In this document: positions 1-7,562 of the stretch, in pieces
Layout of the letters: each line of letters begins with the position of its first letter
Position numbering within the stretch: position 1 is the stretch's first letter
From: JASLPR01 sp964496475
GTDB taxonomy: Bacteria > Chloroflexota > UBA11872 > VXNJ01
Reading direction: 5' to 3'
DNA: 18,919 nucleotides
Assembly: GCA_964496475.1 (NCBI GenBank)
Contig: CAZBZS010000046.1
Location: forward strand, 1-18,919
The notes under the pieces: model-generated
Database searches by the model: none
What the model was told of the DNA's origin: nothing
What the model saw: the letters and a program-made list of their open reading frames with translations, nothing else
Translations under genes and position numbers: made by a program

Positions 1-1
1 G

Positions 2-454
2 CGATCCGCCAGCACCGCGATGCTGTCAATCATCGTCATGAGTGTGTGGAAGAATATGGGCCTCAACATGATTATTTATCTGGCCGGGCTGCAGGGCGTG
101 CCGGCCCATTTGTACGAATCGGCCGAGATCGACGGCGCCGGCAGGATCGCACAGTTCTTCCGGATCACCCTGCCGCTCCTGGCCCCGACGACGTTTTTCG
201 TCGTGATCGTCTATTTCATCGGTGCCCTGCAGATGTTCGTGCAGGTCTTCATTATGACTCAGGGGCAGGCCAATACCAGCGAGTGGGGAGGACCGCTCGA
301 CAGTACACTCACGGTCGTCGTGCTCGTCTATCAGAACGCCTTCGAGTACCTGAAGATGGGTTACGCTTCGGCGATTTCCTTCGTGCTCTTACTGGTGATC
401 GCCGCGGTGACGCTCATCAACGTCCGCATGCTCCGCTATGATATCGGCTGGTGA
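2..454 (+). CDS. ABC sugar transporter permease, MalF/UgpA type (C-terminal part, cut by window edge)
   Basis: This is the C-terminal ~150 residues of an inner-membrane permease of the carbohydrate ABC importer class (binding-protein-dependent transport, MalF/UgpA-like). The frame is open to the left edge: the codons before the first in-window ATG (position 20) read RSAST and align with the two complete paralogs here, so the gene begins outside the window. The cytoplasmic EAA loop that contacts the ATPase is visible as ESAEIDGAGR followed by the usual ITLPLLAP. Hydrophobic segments flank it, and the protein ends LRYDIGW. It is nearly the same over its whole length as the permease at 591-1526 and clearly homologous to the one at 10789-11727. 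No ATPase, binding protein or second permease is nearby. The substrate cannot be told; a sugar or sugar derivative is likely from the family. Confidence 0.9.
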   Translation, partial: RSASTAMLSIIVMSVWKNMGLNMIIYLAGLQGVPAHLYESAEIDGAGRIAQFFRITLPLLAPTTFFVVIVYFIGALQMFVQVFIMTQGQANTSEWGGPLDSTLTVVVLVYQNAFEYLKMGYASAISFVLLLVIAAVTLINVRMLRYDIGW

Positions 455-490
455 GTGAGGCCGCCGCGCCCCGAGTCGAGGTAGGGCTAT
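443..490 (+). repeat. 48-base direct repeat, copy 1, spanning the permease stop codon
   Basis: This block is identical to 1515-1562. It covers the last three codons and the TGA of the permease plus 36 non-coding bases, and similarity stops a few bases later. The adjoining coding sequence of the two genes has diverged, so the 3' flank is better conserved than the genes. A weak GCCC/GGGC hairpin is possible inside it. It may be a relic of recombination between the copies or a retained RNA element. Confidence 0.85.
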
Positions 491-528
491 TGCTGAAGAG
501 CCCTCCAGTGGCTGGTTGGCGTTTCGCT

Positions 529-544
529 CGGTCCGACCGGACCG
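529..544 (+). other. Short hairpin between tandem permeases
   Basis: CGGTCC and GGACCG form a perfect 6-bp stem around the loop GACC. No T-run follows, so it is a poor intrinsic terminator. It lies in the 136-base gap between the two permease genes. Its function is unknown and it may be chance in GC-rich DNA. Confidence 0.3.
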
Positions 545-590
545 CAGGCTGCGATCGTTGGCCTGGCGAACCGGGAACACAAGGTAGATT

Positions 591-1526
591 ACGATAATCC
601 CGCAATCGACTACGGCTCGCCGCCGCAGGTTCCCTCGGGTCGGTGGAGGCGCCGACGCAGCCGGTTATCTATTCGTCGCGCCATCGCTAATCTTCATAAC
701 CGTATTTGTGGTCGGGCCGATCCTCGGGGCACTGTGGTTCAGTCTCACCGACTACGATCTGATGTCGGCGCCGAAATACGTTGGGGCCAAGAACTATGTT
801 CGGTTGCTCGGGGACGAGCGGTTCGCCCATTCGTTGACCAACTCTCTCCTCTTCGCCTTTGGGACGGTACCAACGGGAGTCATCACGTCGCTTCTGCTCG
901 CCTCGCTCGTCAACCGGCAGATTCGCGGCATCTACACCTTCCGGGCGCTCTTCTACCTGCCGGTGGTGAGTTCGTTAGTGTCGGTTTCGCTGATCTGGCT
1001 CTGGTTCTACGAACCGCAGTTAGGCCTCTTCAACGAAGTCTTGGAGGCGGTCGGCTTGCCTAGATCAAAGTTTCTCCGCGGTGCCCCCACTGCAATGGCA
1101 TCGATTATCGTGCTCAGTGTGTGGAAAAACATGGGTTTGAATATGGTGCTCTATATGGCGGGATTGCAGGGCATTCCGCCACATCTCTACGAGGTGGCCG
1201 AGATCGATGGTGCCGGCCGAATTTCCACCTTCTTCCGGATCACATTACCGCTCCTGGCGCCCACGACTTATTTCGTCGTCATAGTCTATTTCATCGGGGC
1301 GCTGCAGATGTTCGTGCAGGTATTCATTATGACCCAGGAGCGCAACATCAACGCGTGGGGGGGGCCGTTGGATAGCACGCTCACGGTCGTGGTTCTCATA
1401 TACTCGAACGCGTTTGAGTACCTCAAGATGGGGTATGCGTCGGCTCTTTCGTTCATACTACTTCTGGTAATCGCCGCGGTCACGATCGTCAACGCCCGCC
1501 TGCTCCGCTACGACATCGGCTGGTGA
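591..1526 (+). CDS. ABC sugar transporter permease, MalF/UgpA type, with non-canonical (ACG) start position
   Basis: This is a complete-length permease of a carbohydrate ABC importer with about six membrane segments. The EAA loop reads EVAEIDGAGR and is followed by ITLPLLAP. The first canonical start in frame is GTG at 708, but that would remove most of the first membrane segment. Upstream codons in the same frame read AGYLFVAPSLIFITVFVV, matching AGYFFVAPSLLFIVVFVV of the paralog at 10789-11727. The frame is open back to a TAG at 585-587 and contains no ATG, GTG or TTG before 708. The codon aligned with the expected start is ACG (591), six bases after AAGG (581-584), as if ATG had become ACG. 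The gene may be poorly translated, may use ACG, or may carry a base error. The 3' end shares a 48-base block with the upstream copy. Homology is certain; the start is uncertain. Confidence 0.85.
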   Translation, partial: TIIPQSTTARRRRFPRVGGGADAAGYLFVAPSLIFITVFVVGPILGALWFSLTDYDLMSAPKYVGAKNYVRLLGDERFAHSLTNSLLFAFGTVPTGVITSLLLASLVNRQIRGIYTFRALFYLPVVSSLVSVSLIWLWFYEPQLGLFNEVLEAVGLPRSKFLRGAPTAMASIIVLSVWKNMGLNMVLYMAGLQGIPPHLYEVAEIDGAGRISTFFRITLPLLAPTTYFVVIVYFIGALQMFVQVFIMTQERNINAWGGPLDSTLTVVVLIYSNAFEYLKMGYASALSFILLLVIAAVTIVNARLLRYDIGW

Positions 1527-1562
1527 GTGAGGCCGCCGCGCCCCGAGTCGAGGTAGGGCTAT
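1515..1562 (+). repeat. 48-base direct repeat, copy 2, spanning the permease stop codon
   Basis: Identical to 443-490, again covering the last codons, the TGA and 36 downstream bases. The permease at 10789-11727 does not have this sequence after its stop, so the block is specific to the tandem pair. Confidence 0.85.
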
Positions 1563-1636
1563 CGCTGGGAAGACGCATCACCTTTGCTGTCGGTGACGGT
1601 CGTCGTTGATCGCTGAACCACGCCAGAAGGGGGCAC

Positions 1637-2236
1637 ATGGTGGGACGCCGTCAGCGTAAACGCCGTTCGCGACCGGCTGCCCGATGGCGGCCGCCGTCCT
1701 GGCTCATTACCACCTTGCTCGTCGGCGGTGGTATCGCTACCGTCGTGCTTCTGGCATTCTCCCTGTTCGGAGAACAATCACCCGACTCCGATGCCGCCCA
1801 GAACGCCGTCTCCCAACGCTATGAAGTGGACATCGAGGGTGCTGGTCATGTCGGCGAGGAGATCACCGTCACCTATGCCCACTATCCACCTTCCTCGGGC
1901 GATCACTACGCCAACCCCAGCCCCTACGGCGTATTCCGCGAGCCGGTCCCGGAAGGCGCCTGGATACATAACCTCGAACATGGCGCCGTCGTTGTCCTCT
2001 ACAAGTGTCGAGACGATTGCGACACCCCCGCCGATCGAATACACGACCTATACCGGCTCCTACCCGACGGACTCTTCGGCGAGGTCAAGCTCGTCGCCAC
2101 GCCCTACGAGCGTGCCCCCACCGATTTCACCCTCCTCGCTTGGGGATGGCAGGAGGACCTCGCCGAGTTTGATGCTGGCCGGGTGGAACGTTTCTACCGC
2201 GACCTCGTGGACAAAGGACCCGAGCGCGCGCGCTAG
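1637..2236 (+). CDS. DUF3105 domain protein, membrane-anchored
   Basis: This is a 199-residue protein with an arginine-rich N-terminus (residues 1-20), one membrane helix (about 21-44) and an extracytoplasmic DUF3105 domain (about 60-190). The family hallmarks are present: HYPPSSGDHY at 82-91 and IHNLEHGAVVVLY at 110-122. Two cysteines, C124 and C128, follow directly and could form a disulfide or bind metal; the biochemical role of DUF3105 is not established. AGAAGG at 1625-1630, six bases before the ATG, supports the start. Its TAG shares the CTAG tetranucleotide with the stop of the convergent gene to the right, so the two coding regions overlap by about three bases. It has no evident functional tie to the permeases. 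Confidence 0.85.
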   Translation: MVGRRQRKRRSRPAARWRPPSWLITTLLVGGGIATVVLLAFSLFGEQSPDSDAAQNAVSQRYEVDIEGAGHVGEEITVTYAHYPPSSGDHYANPSPYGVFREPVPEGAWIHNLEHGAVVVLYKCRDDCDTPADRIHDLYRLLPDGLFGEVKLVATPYERAPTDFTLLAWGWQEDLAEFDAGRVERFYRDLVDKGPERAR

Positions 2237-2892
2237 CCCATCCGTTCCCATCCGCATTTCCTAGTGATTGCCGACGAGGCTGCTGCGGATCTGAGTTCGG
2301 TAAGGGGATCGCCCTCTTGATATCCGAGCAGCCGCCAGTGTTGGGCTAGGCAGCACTCCCTCGCCAGAACGCCGTCATCGCTGGATTCGTGCAGACACAT
2401 GAGCCCGGGCCTGCAATCTAGGTGTCCACACCCCGGGACGAAGCGATTGGAGTCGGCCAAGTGTACGTGGGCGCCATAATTGTCGGCGTCGCCCGGAGAA
2501 GCGACGATATCGGCCTCCTCAAGGTTCATGTGGAAGAAGTCGGCCATGATCTTGACGGTGTGTAGGCCCACCCGTTTTGCGATCCGGGTGCCCTGCGCGA
2601 GCGTGTTGGTGAGGTGGGTCCCGTATCGGTTCAGGCACTCGATAGACAGCGTGATCCCCGCCGGAGCGACATGTTCGCCGAGCTGTCCGAGGACATCAAT
2701 ATAGACATTGACCTCGGCATTCCCGGTGTGCTCTTCTCGAGCCGGACCGAAGATGCCGATAGAGATGACTGTTTCCCCGCCCAATTCGGCGTGTGAGTCC
2801 AGAGCGCGCCGGGCTTCCGCGAGCCGTTCTGTGCGGGTTTTGTCATAGATCGCCAGATTGAGCGCGGGTTGTCGCACACGCGCCGCACCCAT
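2233..2892 (-). CDS. Sugar phosphate isomerase/epimerase-like TIM-barrel protein, N-terminally truncated
   Basis: This 219-residue protein belongs to the xylose isomerase-like TIM-barrel (AP endonuclease family 2) superfamily, which isomerises or epimerises sugars with a divalent metal. The metal-ligand segments are all present: SIECLNRY (E85), KIMADFFHMN (D118, H121), HVHLADSN (H144) and ARECC (E179). Full-length relatives are about 270-290 residues. Roughly the first 70-85 residues, including the first barrel strands, are missing. The same frame hits a TGA ten codons upstream of the ATG, and I found no matching N-terminus in the other frames as far as 3110. The tail after GHLDCRPGL is also less regular than usual. 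It is probably a decayed or non-functional copy, although the remaining frame is intact. It converges on and just overlaps the DUF3105 gene. Confidence 0.7.
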   Translation of the reverse strand: MGAARVRQPALNLAIYDKTRTERLAEARRALDSHAELGGETVISIGIFGPAREEHTGNAEVNVYIDVLGQLGEHVAPAGITLSIECLNRYGTHLTNTLAQGTRIAKRVGLHTVKIMADFFHMNLEEADIVASPGDADNYGAHVHLADSNRFVPGCGHLDCRPGLMCLHESSDDGVLARECCLAQHWRLLGYQEGDPLTELRSAAASSAITRKCGWERMG

Positions 2893-3253
2893 ACCGGCGA
2901 ATTGCGCAGAGCCGCCGGCAATTCAGCCCCGGTGCATTCAACATACTTGAGCCAAGTCTTAATCGCGGTGGGACCGCAGGCTTCGACATTCGCTGATTTC
3001 TCGGCCGTGGATTTGACGGGGCCGAGGTTGTCCTAGACGGCAGTTCTATACAGTGTGCTGCTGGCGACGGTCGCTGCTCCTCCTGCCTCACCCCCTACGC
3101 TAGCGGTCTCATGGAGCCAGCGGCCAACCGGCGGCGTACGACGCGGCGGCTGTTTGCGGTAGCCCTCACCGACTGGCATGCTTATCCCGCCCGCCGGGAC
3201 CGGACGCGTCCCCGATCACGAGCGGATGGATCGATGGGACTTCGACCGCGACT
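2893..3253. other. Non-coding or decayed intergenic stretch
   Basis: I see no convincing gene here. It should carry the missing 5' end of the minus-strand isomerase and the promoter of the plus-strand DegT gene, but neither is recognisable. The short frames in it lack family similarity and ribosome sites. An 8-base palindrome CGCTAGCG lies near 3098. Confidence 0.4.
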
Positions 3254-3258
3254 GGAGG
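3254..3258 (+). promoter_or_regulatory. Shine-Dalgarno site deciding the DegT-family start
   Basis: GGAGG lies six bases before the ATG at 3265. The earlier in-frame ATGs at 3178 and 3226 have no comparable site. Confidence 0.6.
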
Positions 3259-3264
3259 CAGAGT

Positions 3265-4527
3265 ATGCCGGGACCGGGCATGGAATTCATAGGGGAAGAA
3301 GAGATCGATGAGGTCGTGGAGCTCTTGCGCCGGGGTTATTTGTTCCGCCATAGCGTCACTCTGGCTGGAAAGCGGGACGCCCGGTTTCAGGGCAAAGTAT
3401 ACGAGGCCGAGCGGATGTTTGCTCGGCGCACGGGTTCAAAACATGCTCTCGCGGTGAATTCGGGAACTTCGGCCCTGTTCGCTTCCGTCGCGGCTCTCGG
3501 GATTGGACCGGGCGATGAGGTGATCGTGCCCGGCTACGGCTTCATCGGCACGTATTCTTCCGTGCTGCAGGCCTGGGCCGTGCCTGTACTGGCCGAAATT
3601 GATCAGACATTCAACATCGATCCCGACGATGTTAGGGCGAAGATCACCCCGCGGACGAAAGCCATCATGCCCGTGAACATGATGGGTAACCCGGCCCGAT
3701 TGGATGTGCTTAAGGCCATCGCCGACGAGCACGGGCTCTTCATGATCGAGGATTGCTGCCAGGCCTGCGGCGCCGCGTACAAGGGCAAGGCGGTGGGCAC
3801 GTACGGGAACGCCGGTGCCTTCAGCTTCAATACTTATAAGCCGATCACCTCGGCCGAGGGCGGCATGATCATCACCGACGACCAGGACATCTATGACCGC
3901 TGCTTCGCTCTCCAGGATCAGGGCTATGCCCGCGAGCCGAGACAGGAGCGGTCGATGATCGGCGAAAACCCGATCATTGGTTACGACCTGAGGTACACCG
4001 AGTTGCAGGCGGCCGTGCTGCTGGCCCAGTTGCGAAAGCTGGACGGGATTCTCTCCCTGCTGCGAGGGAATAAGCGACGGTATCGGGAACAGATCGGCGA
4101 TATCCCCGGGATCGAGTATCGACACGTCACCGATGAAGATGGCGAGTGTGGGACCGTGCTTGGCGCCGTATTTCCCGAAGAGAAAATCGCACGCGCTGTG
4201 GCCGCCGAGCTGGACACTGAAGTGGTGGAGGACACCGGCTGGCACGTCTACAGCAACATGGACCACTTCATGAACCAGCGGACGGTCTGGGGCGATCGCA
4301 CACCTTGGAATCATCCCGAATACCGTGAGCGTGGCGGCGAGATGGAATACCACCAGGGCATGCTGCCCCGGACGGACGATCTGTTGCGCCGATCCATCAA
4401 TATCAGTATCGGAGTCGCCGACCCCGGGCTGGGGACTCAATTCGGCGTCAATGTGCTTGCCGACGAGGAGGACATTGACAGTAGCGCCGCCCGATTTCGC
4501 GAGGTTGCGCGGAAACACCTTGGCTAG
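3265..4527 (+). CDS. DegT/DnrJ/EryC1/StrS-family PLP-dependent aminotransferase
   Basis: This is a fold-type I PLP enzyme of the sugar aminotransferase family, which aminates keto-sugars in nucleotide-sugar pathways; some members are dehydratases. From the chosen start it has 420 residues, typical of the family. Visible motifs are the cofactor-phosphate loop AVNSGTSAL (about 63-71), PVNMMGNPARLD, the aspartate pairing with the PLP ring in MIEDCCQACG (D163), and the Schiff-base lysine in FSFNTYKPITSAEGG (K192). The start at 3265 is chosen for its GGAGG site and because MPGPGMEFIGEEEI resembles the usual N-terminus; ATGs at 3178 and 3226 would add 29 or 13 residues. It is intact and is followed after about 24 bases by the broken sulfatase-like gene in the same direction, so the two probably formed one operon. 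The substrate is unknown. Confidence 0.9.
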   Translation: MPGPGMEFIGEEEIDEVVELLRRGYLFRHSVTLAGKRDARFQGKVYEAERMFARRTGSKHALAVNSGTSALFASVAALGIGPGDEVIVPGYGFIGTYSSVLQAWAVPVLAEIDQTFNIDPDDVRAKITPRTKAIMPVNMMGNPARLDVLKAIADEHGLFMIEDCCQACGAAYKGKAVGTYGNAGAFSFNTYKPITSAEGGMIITDDQDIYDRCFALQDQGYAREPRQERSMIGENPIIGYDLRYTELQAAVLLAQLRKLDGILSLLRGNKRRYREQIGDIPGIEYRHVTDEDGECGTVLGAVFPEEKIARAVAAELDTEVVEDTGWHVYSNMDHFMNQRTVWGDRTPWNHPEYRERGGEMEYHQGMLPRTDDLLRRSINISIGVADPGLGTQFGVNVLADEEDIDSSAARFREVARKHLG

Positions 4528-4551
4528 TATTGGCCCGGGACGAGGCGAGTG

Positions 4552-5978
4552 ATGAACGTAATCGTCATCATGAACGGCACTTGGCGCTACGACTGCCTGG
4601 GCGTCAACGGCAATGATGTGATCCACACCCCCGTGCTCGACCAGTTCGCCTCCGAGAGCGCCGTCTTCGAACGCAGCTATGCCGGGTCCTACCCGACAGT
4701 CCCGATTCGTCACGACCTGCTGAAAGGACGCTTCGGCGCTCCGTTTCACGGCTGGCTGCCGTTGGAGTGCGTTGACGTTGCCCGAAGTGATACGACAGAA
4801 CGGGTACGTCTCGATGTTGATCGTCAGCACGCCTCACCTGATCAACTACGGCTACGGATTCGACCGGCCGTTCCACGCCCGGGAGATGATTCGCGGCGCT
4901 GAAATCGATCGCTGGAAGACCGATTACTTTCAGGAATGCGCGCTGCCGCACCGGGAGAAGTTCAACAGCGACGGACACATGGCTATGTACAACCGTGGGC
5001 GCACCTATCGGTGGGGCGAGGCCGAAATGGACGCGCCCCGGGTGATGCAGTCGGCCTGCGACTGGCTGGAGCGCAACGCCGGGCACGACAACTTCTTCCT
5101 CTGGATCGATTCCTTCGATCCCCATGAGCCCTGGGATCCGCCTAGCCATTACATCGATCTGTACAGCCAGCACTACGAAGGCGCAGATATTTTCTGGCTG
5201 AAGTACATCGATGCGTCGTTTTACTCGGCCGGTGAGGCGGAGAGGATGCGCGCTCGCTATATGGGCGAGATAACGATGGCGGATCGCTGGATTGGCCGCG
5301 TGCTTGACACCATCGACCGCGTCGGGCGCCGGCATGACACCTTAGTGATAGTCATGTCCGATCACGGCCATCTGTTTGGCGAGCACCAGCGTGTGGCAAA
5401 GTGGGATAGCTGGCTGGAATTAGGGGACGAATGCGCGCACCAGTTCTTTATGGTCAGGCACCCCGACGGGCTAGGCACCGGTAGACGCATCGGCGGACTG
5501 ATCCAGCCGGCCGATCTGGCCCCAGCATCCTGGAGATTGTGGGCATTTTGCCGTCTGCGGAGATGGCCGTGCAGGGACAGTCCTGGTGCCGCTGCTCGAT
5601 GGTCGAAAGCGATCCATTCGCCGCGCTGCCATTTCCGCCTTCCATCCCCGTCAGGGACCGATAGACGGCTGTCAGGACCATATTTCGCCTGACGGTCAAT
5701 GGACCGCGGCGACGGTGACCGATCGGCGCTGGTAGCTCACAGACTTCCCAGAATCGGACCGGCGCGAACTCTACGACCTGAGGGCAGACGGCGGCTCCCT
5801 GCGAGATGTGCTGAACGGGAACGAGAGCGTGGCGGATCGGTTGCACGGTGAACTGCTGGCTTTTCTTCGGCGGCACGACGCGCCGGAATGGCTGGGACGC
5901 GTCTTCCGGGACGGGACCGACGCGGCGACCCAGCCCCCCCCTGTCCGACTGGCGGGCGCACGTCTTAAGGTGCGGTAG
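4552..5978 (+). pseudogene. Sulfatase/alkaline phosphatase-superfamily hydrolase, degraded by frameshifts and a stop
   Basis: Homologous sequence runs through three frames. Frame A (from 4552) gives the N-terminus up to about 4768, frame B continues as LTLPEVIRQNGYV to 5523, a third frame gives SILEIVGILP from 5524, and another from 5583 (LVPLLDG) runs to the TAG at 5976-5978. The joins fit single-base changes near 4768, 5523 and 5583. An in-frame TAG at 5733-5735 sits where family members have Tyr in a W-Y-L-T-D-F stretch. The nucleophile region reads SYPTVPIRHDLL, so the nucleophile position holds Thr and not the Cys/Ser of formylglycine sulfatases; this points to the phosphodiesterase/phosphonate hydrolase side of the superfamily. 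The first metal ligand, normally Asp in a D-T-x-R-Y-D motif, is Gly (NGTWRYD). MSDHGHLFGEH near 5354 is intact. GAGG before the ATG is a plausible ribosome site. Confidence 0.85.
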
Positions 5979-6025
5979 CCCACGGGCAGTCACCCCGGTG
6001 GGTAGGGTCGTCGGCTAGACCGACG
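5979..6025. terminator. Hairpins between convergent genes, possible bidirectional terminator
   Basis: Directly after the stop at 5978, CCCAC (5979-5983) can pair with GTGGG (5998-6002), with an inner GGG/CCC. Next, CGTCGG (6009-6014) pairs perfectly with CCGACG (6020-6025) around CTAGA. They lie between a plus-strand gene and the 3' end of a minus-strand gene. Neither has a T-run, so the terminator role is inferred from position. Confidence 0.4.
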
Positions 6026-6037
6026 CGTCGCGACCGG

Positions 6038-7036
6038 TTAGCCCGGGAGATACTTTCGCGTGGCCTCCGGATCACCGTCCCAGTCAGATATGGCTTCAAG
6101 TTCCGGCCAGATTGCCTCGGGAATCTCGACGGCGGCGAAGTCGAGGTTTTGCTGAATCCGCTCCGGCCGGCTGATGCCGACCACCGTGGAAATCACTCGG
6201 GAATCGCGCATCGAGTATTGCAGGGCGGCCGCGCCGATCGGAACGCCATACCGCTCGCAAATCTCTTCCATCCGCCGAACCATCCCCACGATCTCATCGT
6301 TGGCGTCCTGGTAGGCGTACCGGGGATACGCCTTCGTGCCCCGCGCGAGGATACCGCTGCCGTACGGTGATGCGTTGAGGATCGCGATCTCTTTTGACGC
6401 CGCCAGATCGATCAGCCGGTCGGCGTTGCGATTGATCAGCGTATGGCGGTTGTGGGTGAGCAGGACTTCGAAATCCGCCCGCGCTAGGCACTGCTCCATG
6501 ATGTCTACTCGCCCAGCCGCAAGGCCGACGTGATCGATCAGACCTTCGTCCCTGAGTTCGAACAGGGCATCGATTGCCCCTCCGGGCCCCGTCACCTCAT
6601 CCAGATCGCAGTATTCGGGATCGTGCAGATGCACCAGTTGTAGGCGCTCCAGCCCCAGCGCCTCCAGGCTCTGGTCCACCGACCGGCGCACCTGGGCTGC
6701 GTCGAACTTGTTGGTCTCGAGGTCCCGGTCCGCCTTTGTGCCCAGGACAAAGCCTTCCGGTAGACTACCCAGTTCGCGGATGACCATCCCGATCCGCTCC
6801 TCGCTTCTACCGAGGCCGTAACTGCGCGCCGTGTCCAGGAAGTTGATGGAGCCGTCAAAGATCGCGCGAATCGTCTCCAGAGCGCGTTGTTCAGTGACCG
6901 CGTAGCCGTACGTGTCCGGCATGTCTCCCAGGGCGGATGTGCCGATGCAGAGTGCCGTGACCTCAAGTCCGGTGGAACCCAACGGCGATTTCGTGCGGCG
7001 GTTAGCTGGCAATATGCGTGCGCTCCTGTTCGGCAT
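6038..7036 (-). CDS. Aldo/keto reductase, D-threo-aldose 1-dehydrogenase (fucose dehydrogenase)-like
   Basis: This is a 332-residue cytosolic NAD(P)-dependent oxidoreductase of the aldo/keto reductase superfamily with a full TIM barrel. The catalytic tetrad is readable: D68 in NFLDTARSYG, Y73 in the same segment, K101 in LGTKADRD and H138 in LVHLHDPE. The cofactor-binding C-terminus has TVVGISRPERIQQNLDF. The LVHLHDPE motif and overall layout resemble bacterial D-threo-aldose/L-fucose dehydrogenases, which oxidise aldoses to lactones; the exact substrate is not deducible. The ATG at 7036 follows GGAAGG closely, and a TAA that ends an upstream open frame abuts it (TAAATG), suggesting past translational coupling. 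Its presence among isomerase, sulfatase-like and hydrolase remnants fits a sugar catabolic locus. Confidence 0.9.
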   Translation of the reverse strand: MPNRSARILPANRRTKSPLGSTGLEVTALCIGTSALGDMPDTYGYAVTEQRALETIRAIFDGSINFLDTARSYGLGRSEERIGMVIRELGSLPEGFVLGTKADRDLETNKFDAAQVRRSVDQSLEALGLERLQLVHLHDPEYCDLDEVTGPGGAIDALFELRDEGLIDHVGLAAGRVDIMEQCLARADFEVLLTHNRHTLINRNADRLIDLAASKEIAILNASPYGSGILARGTKAYPRYAYQDANDEIVGMVRRMEEICERYGVPIGAAALQYSMRDSRVISTVVGISRPERIQQNLDFAAVEIPEAIWPELEAISDWDGDPEATRKYLPG

Positions 7037-7213
7037 TTACCTTCCACAGGATAGCGTTTTCGGGATTAGGAATCGGAGTGGCCGCTTCCGCTCCGCGGGT
7101 CCGAGCCTCGCACCGATGACTTCACAGTACGACATGGCGTCCAGGAACAGCCCCTGCAGATCTTCCTCCCTGGACGGGTAGGGTGAGAGTTTTGCGATGC
7201 TATTCTGGGGCAA
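7037..7213 (-). pseudogene. Small open frame abutting the aldo/keto reductase, probable C-terminal remnant
   Basis: From a TTG at 7213 this frame encodes about 58 residues ending in TAA at 7039-7037, immediately next to the ATG of the aldo/keto reductase. The amino acid text is protein-like (for example SPYPSREEDLQGLFLDAM then CEVIGARLGPAERKR), with regular acidic/basic helix-like patterning, but I do not recognise the family. The frame closes at a TAG (7258-7256) a little upstream, and a strong hairpin follows 20 bases beyond. It may be the tail of an upstream operon gene whose 5' part was lost, or a true small protein. Confidence 0.35.
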
Positions 7214-7277
7214 CGTCTCGGCTGCCAGTGCATGTCCGGATGGTTTACCTGCAGGCTACATAATCCTCGTTCGTTAG

Positions 7278-7311
7278 GCCGGCGTCCAACCCGCGAGGGT
7301 TGGACGCCGGC
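7278..7311. repeat. Perfect 15-bp inverted repeat with GCGA tetraloop
   Basis: GCCGGCGTCCAACCC (7278-7292) and its exact reverse complement (7297-7311) flank the loop GCGA, which fits the stable GNRA loop class when transcribed. An outer AGGCC/GGCCT pair (7276-7280 and 7314-7318) gives an alternative longer fold. There is no T-run. It sits in a gene-poor gap between divergently transcribed genes, where a terminator for intact neighbours is not expected. It could be a REP/MITE-like element, or a terminator of a lost gene. Confidence 0.75.
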
Positions 7312-7562
7312 GGGGCCTGGCGGTACCGGTCCACTCCCCAAACATCAGCAAGACCTAAACGGTTCTGACGATCTCGACAGGCTAACCCCGGGACCAGAAG
7401 GTCGTCCGGTACTCGGCGCCTCCGGCCCAGCTTGCGGGAGAAGCCCTCTGTGACTGATAAGCATAGAGCTGCCTAATCACCTGGATCGTCTCGGCTAGCA
7501 TGTGATCCGACCGCCGACGGTGGGCTGGAGCGTCCCGTACCCAGAGCGGACCGAGAGGGCTG
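7312..7562. other. Gene-poor stretch upstream of the MFS gene
   Basis: No gene is supported here. A minus-strand open frame running out of the MFS gene into this stretch ends at 7382 and shows no family similarity. The promoter of the MFS gene should lie here, but no convincing -35/-10 pair was found. GAGAGGG just before 7563 is the probable ribosome site of the MFS gene. Confidence 0.35.

Noticed and set aside
3436..4830. 464-codon minus-strand open frame
   Set aside because: It lies opposite the DegT gene, whose PLP lysine and cofactor motifs are unmistakable, and has no recognisable motif itself.
4552..5978. Programmed frameshifting as an explanation for the split sulfatase-like gene
   Set aside because: Three separate shifts plus an in-frame TAG and a lost metal Asp are not a programmed arrangement, and no slippery site was evident.
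7382..7562. Tail of a minus-strand frame ending at 7382 as a possible gene remnant
   Set aside because: It begins inside the MFS gene on the opposite strand and its text matches no family I know.
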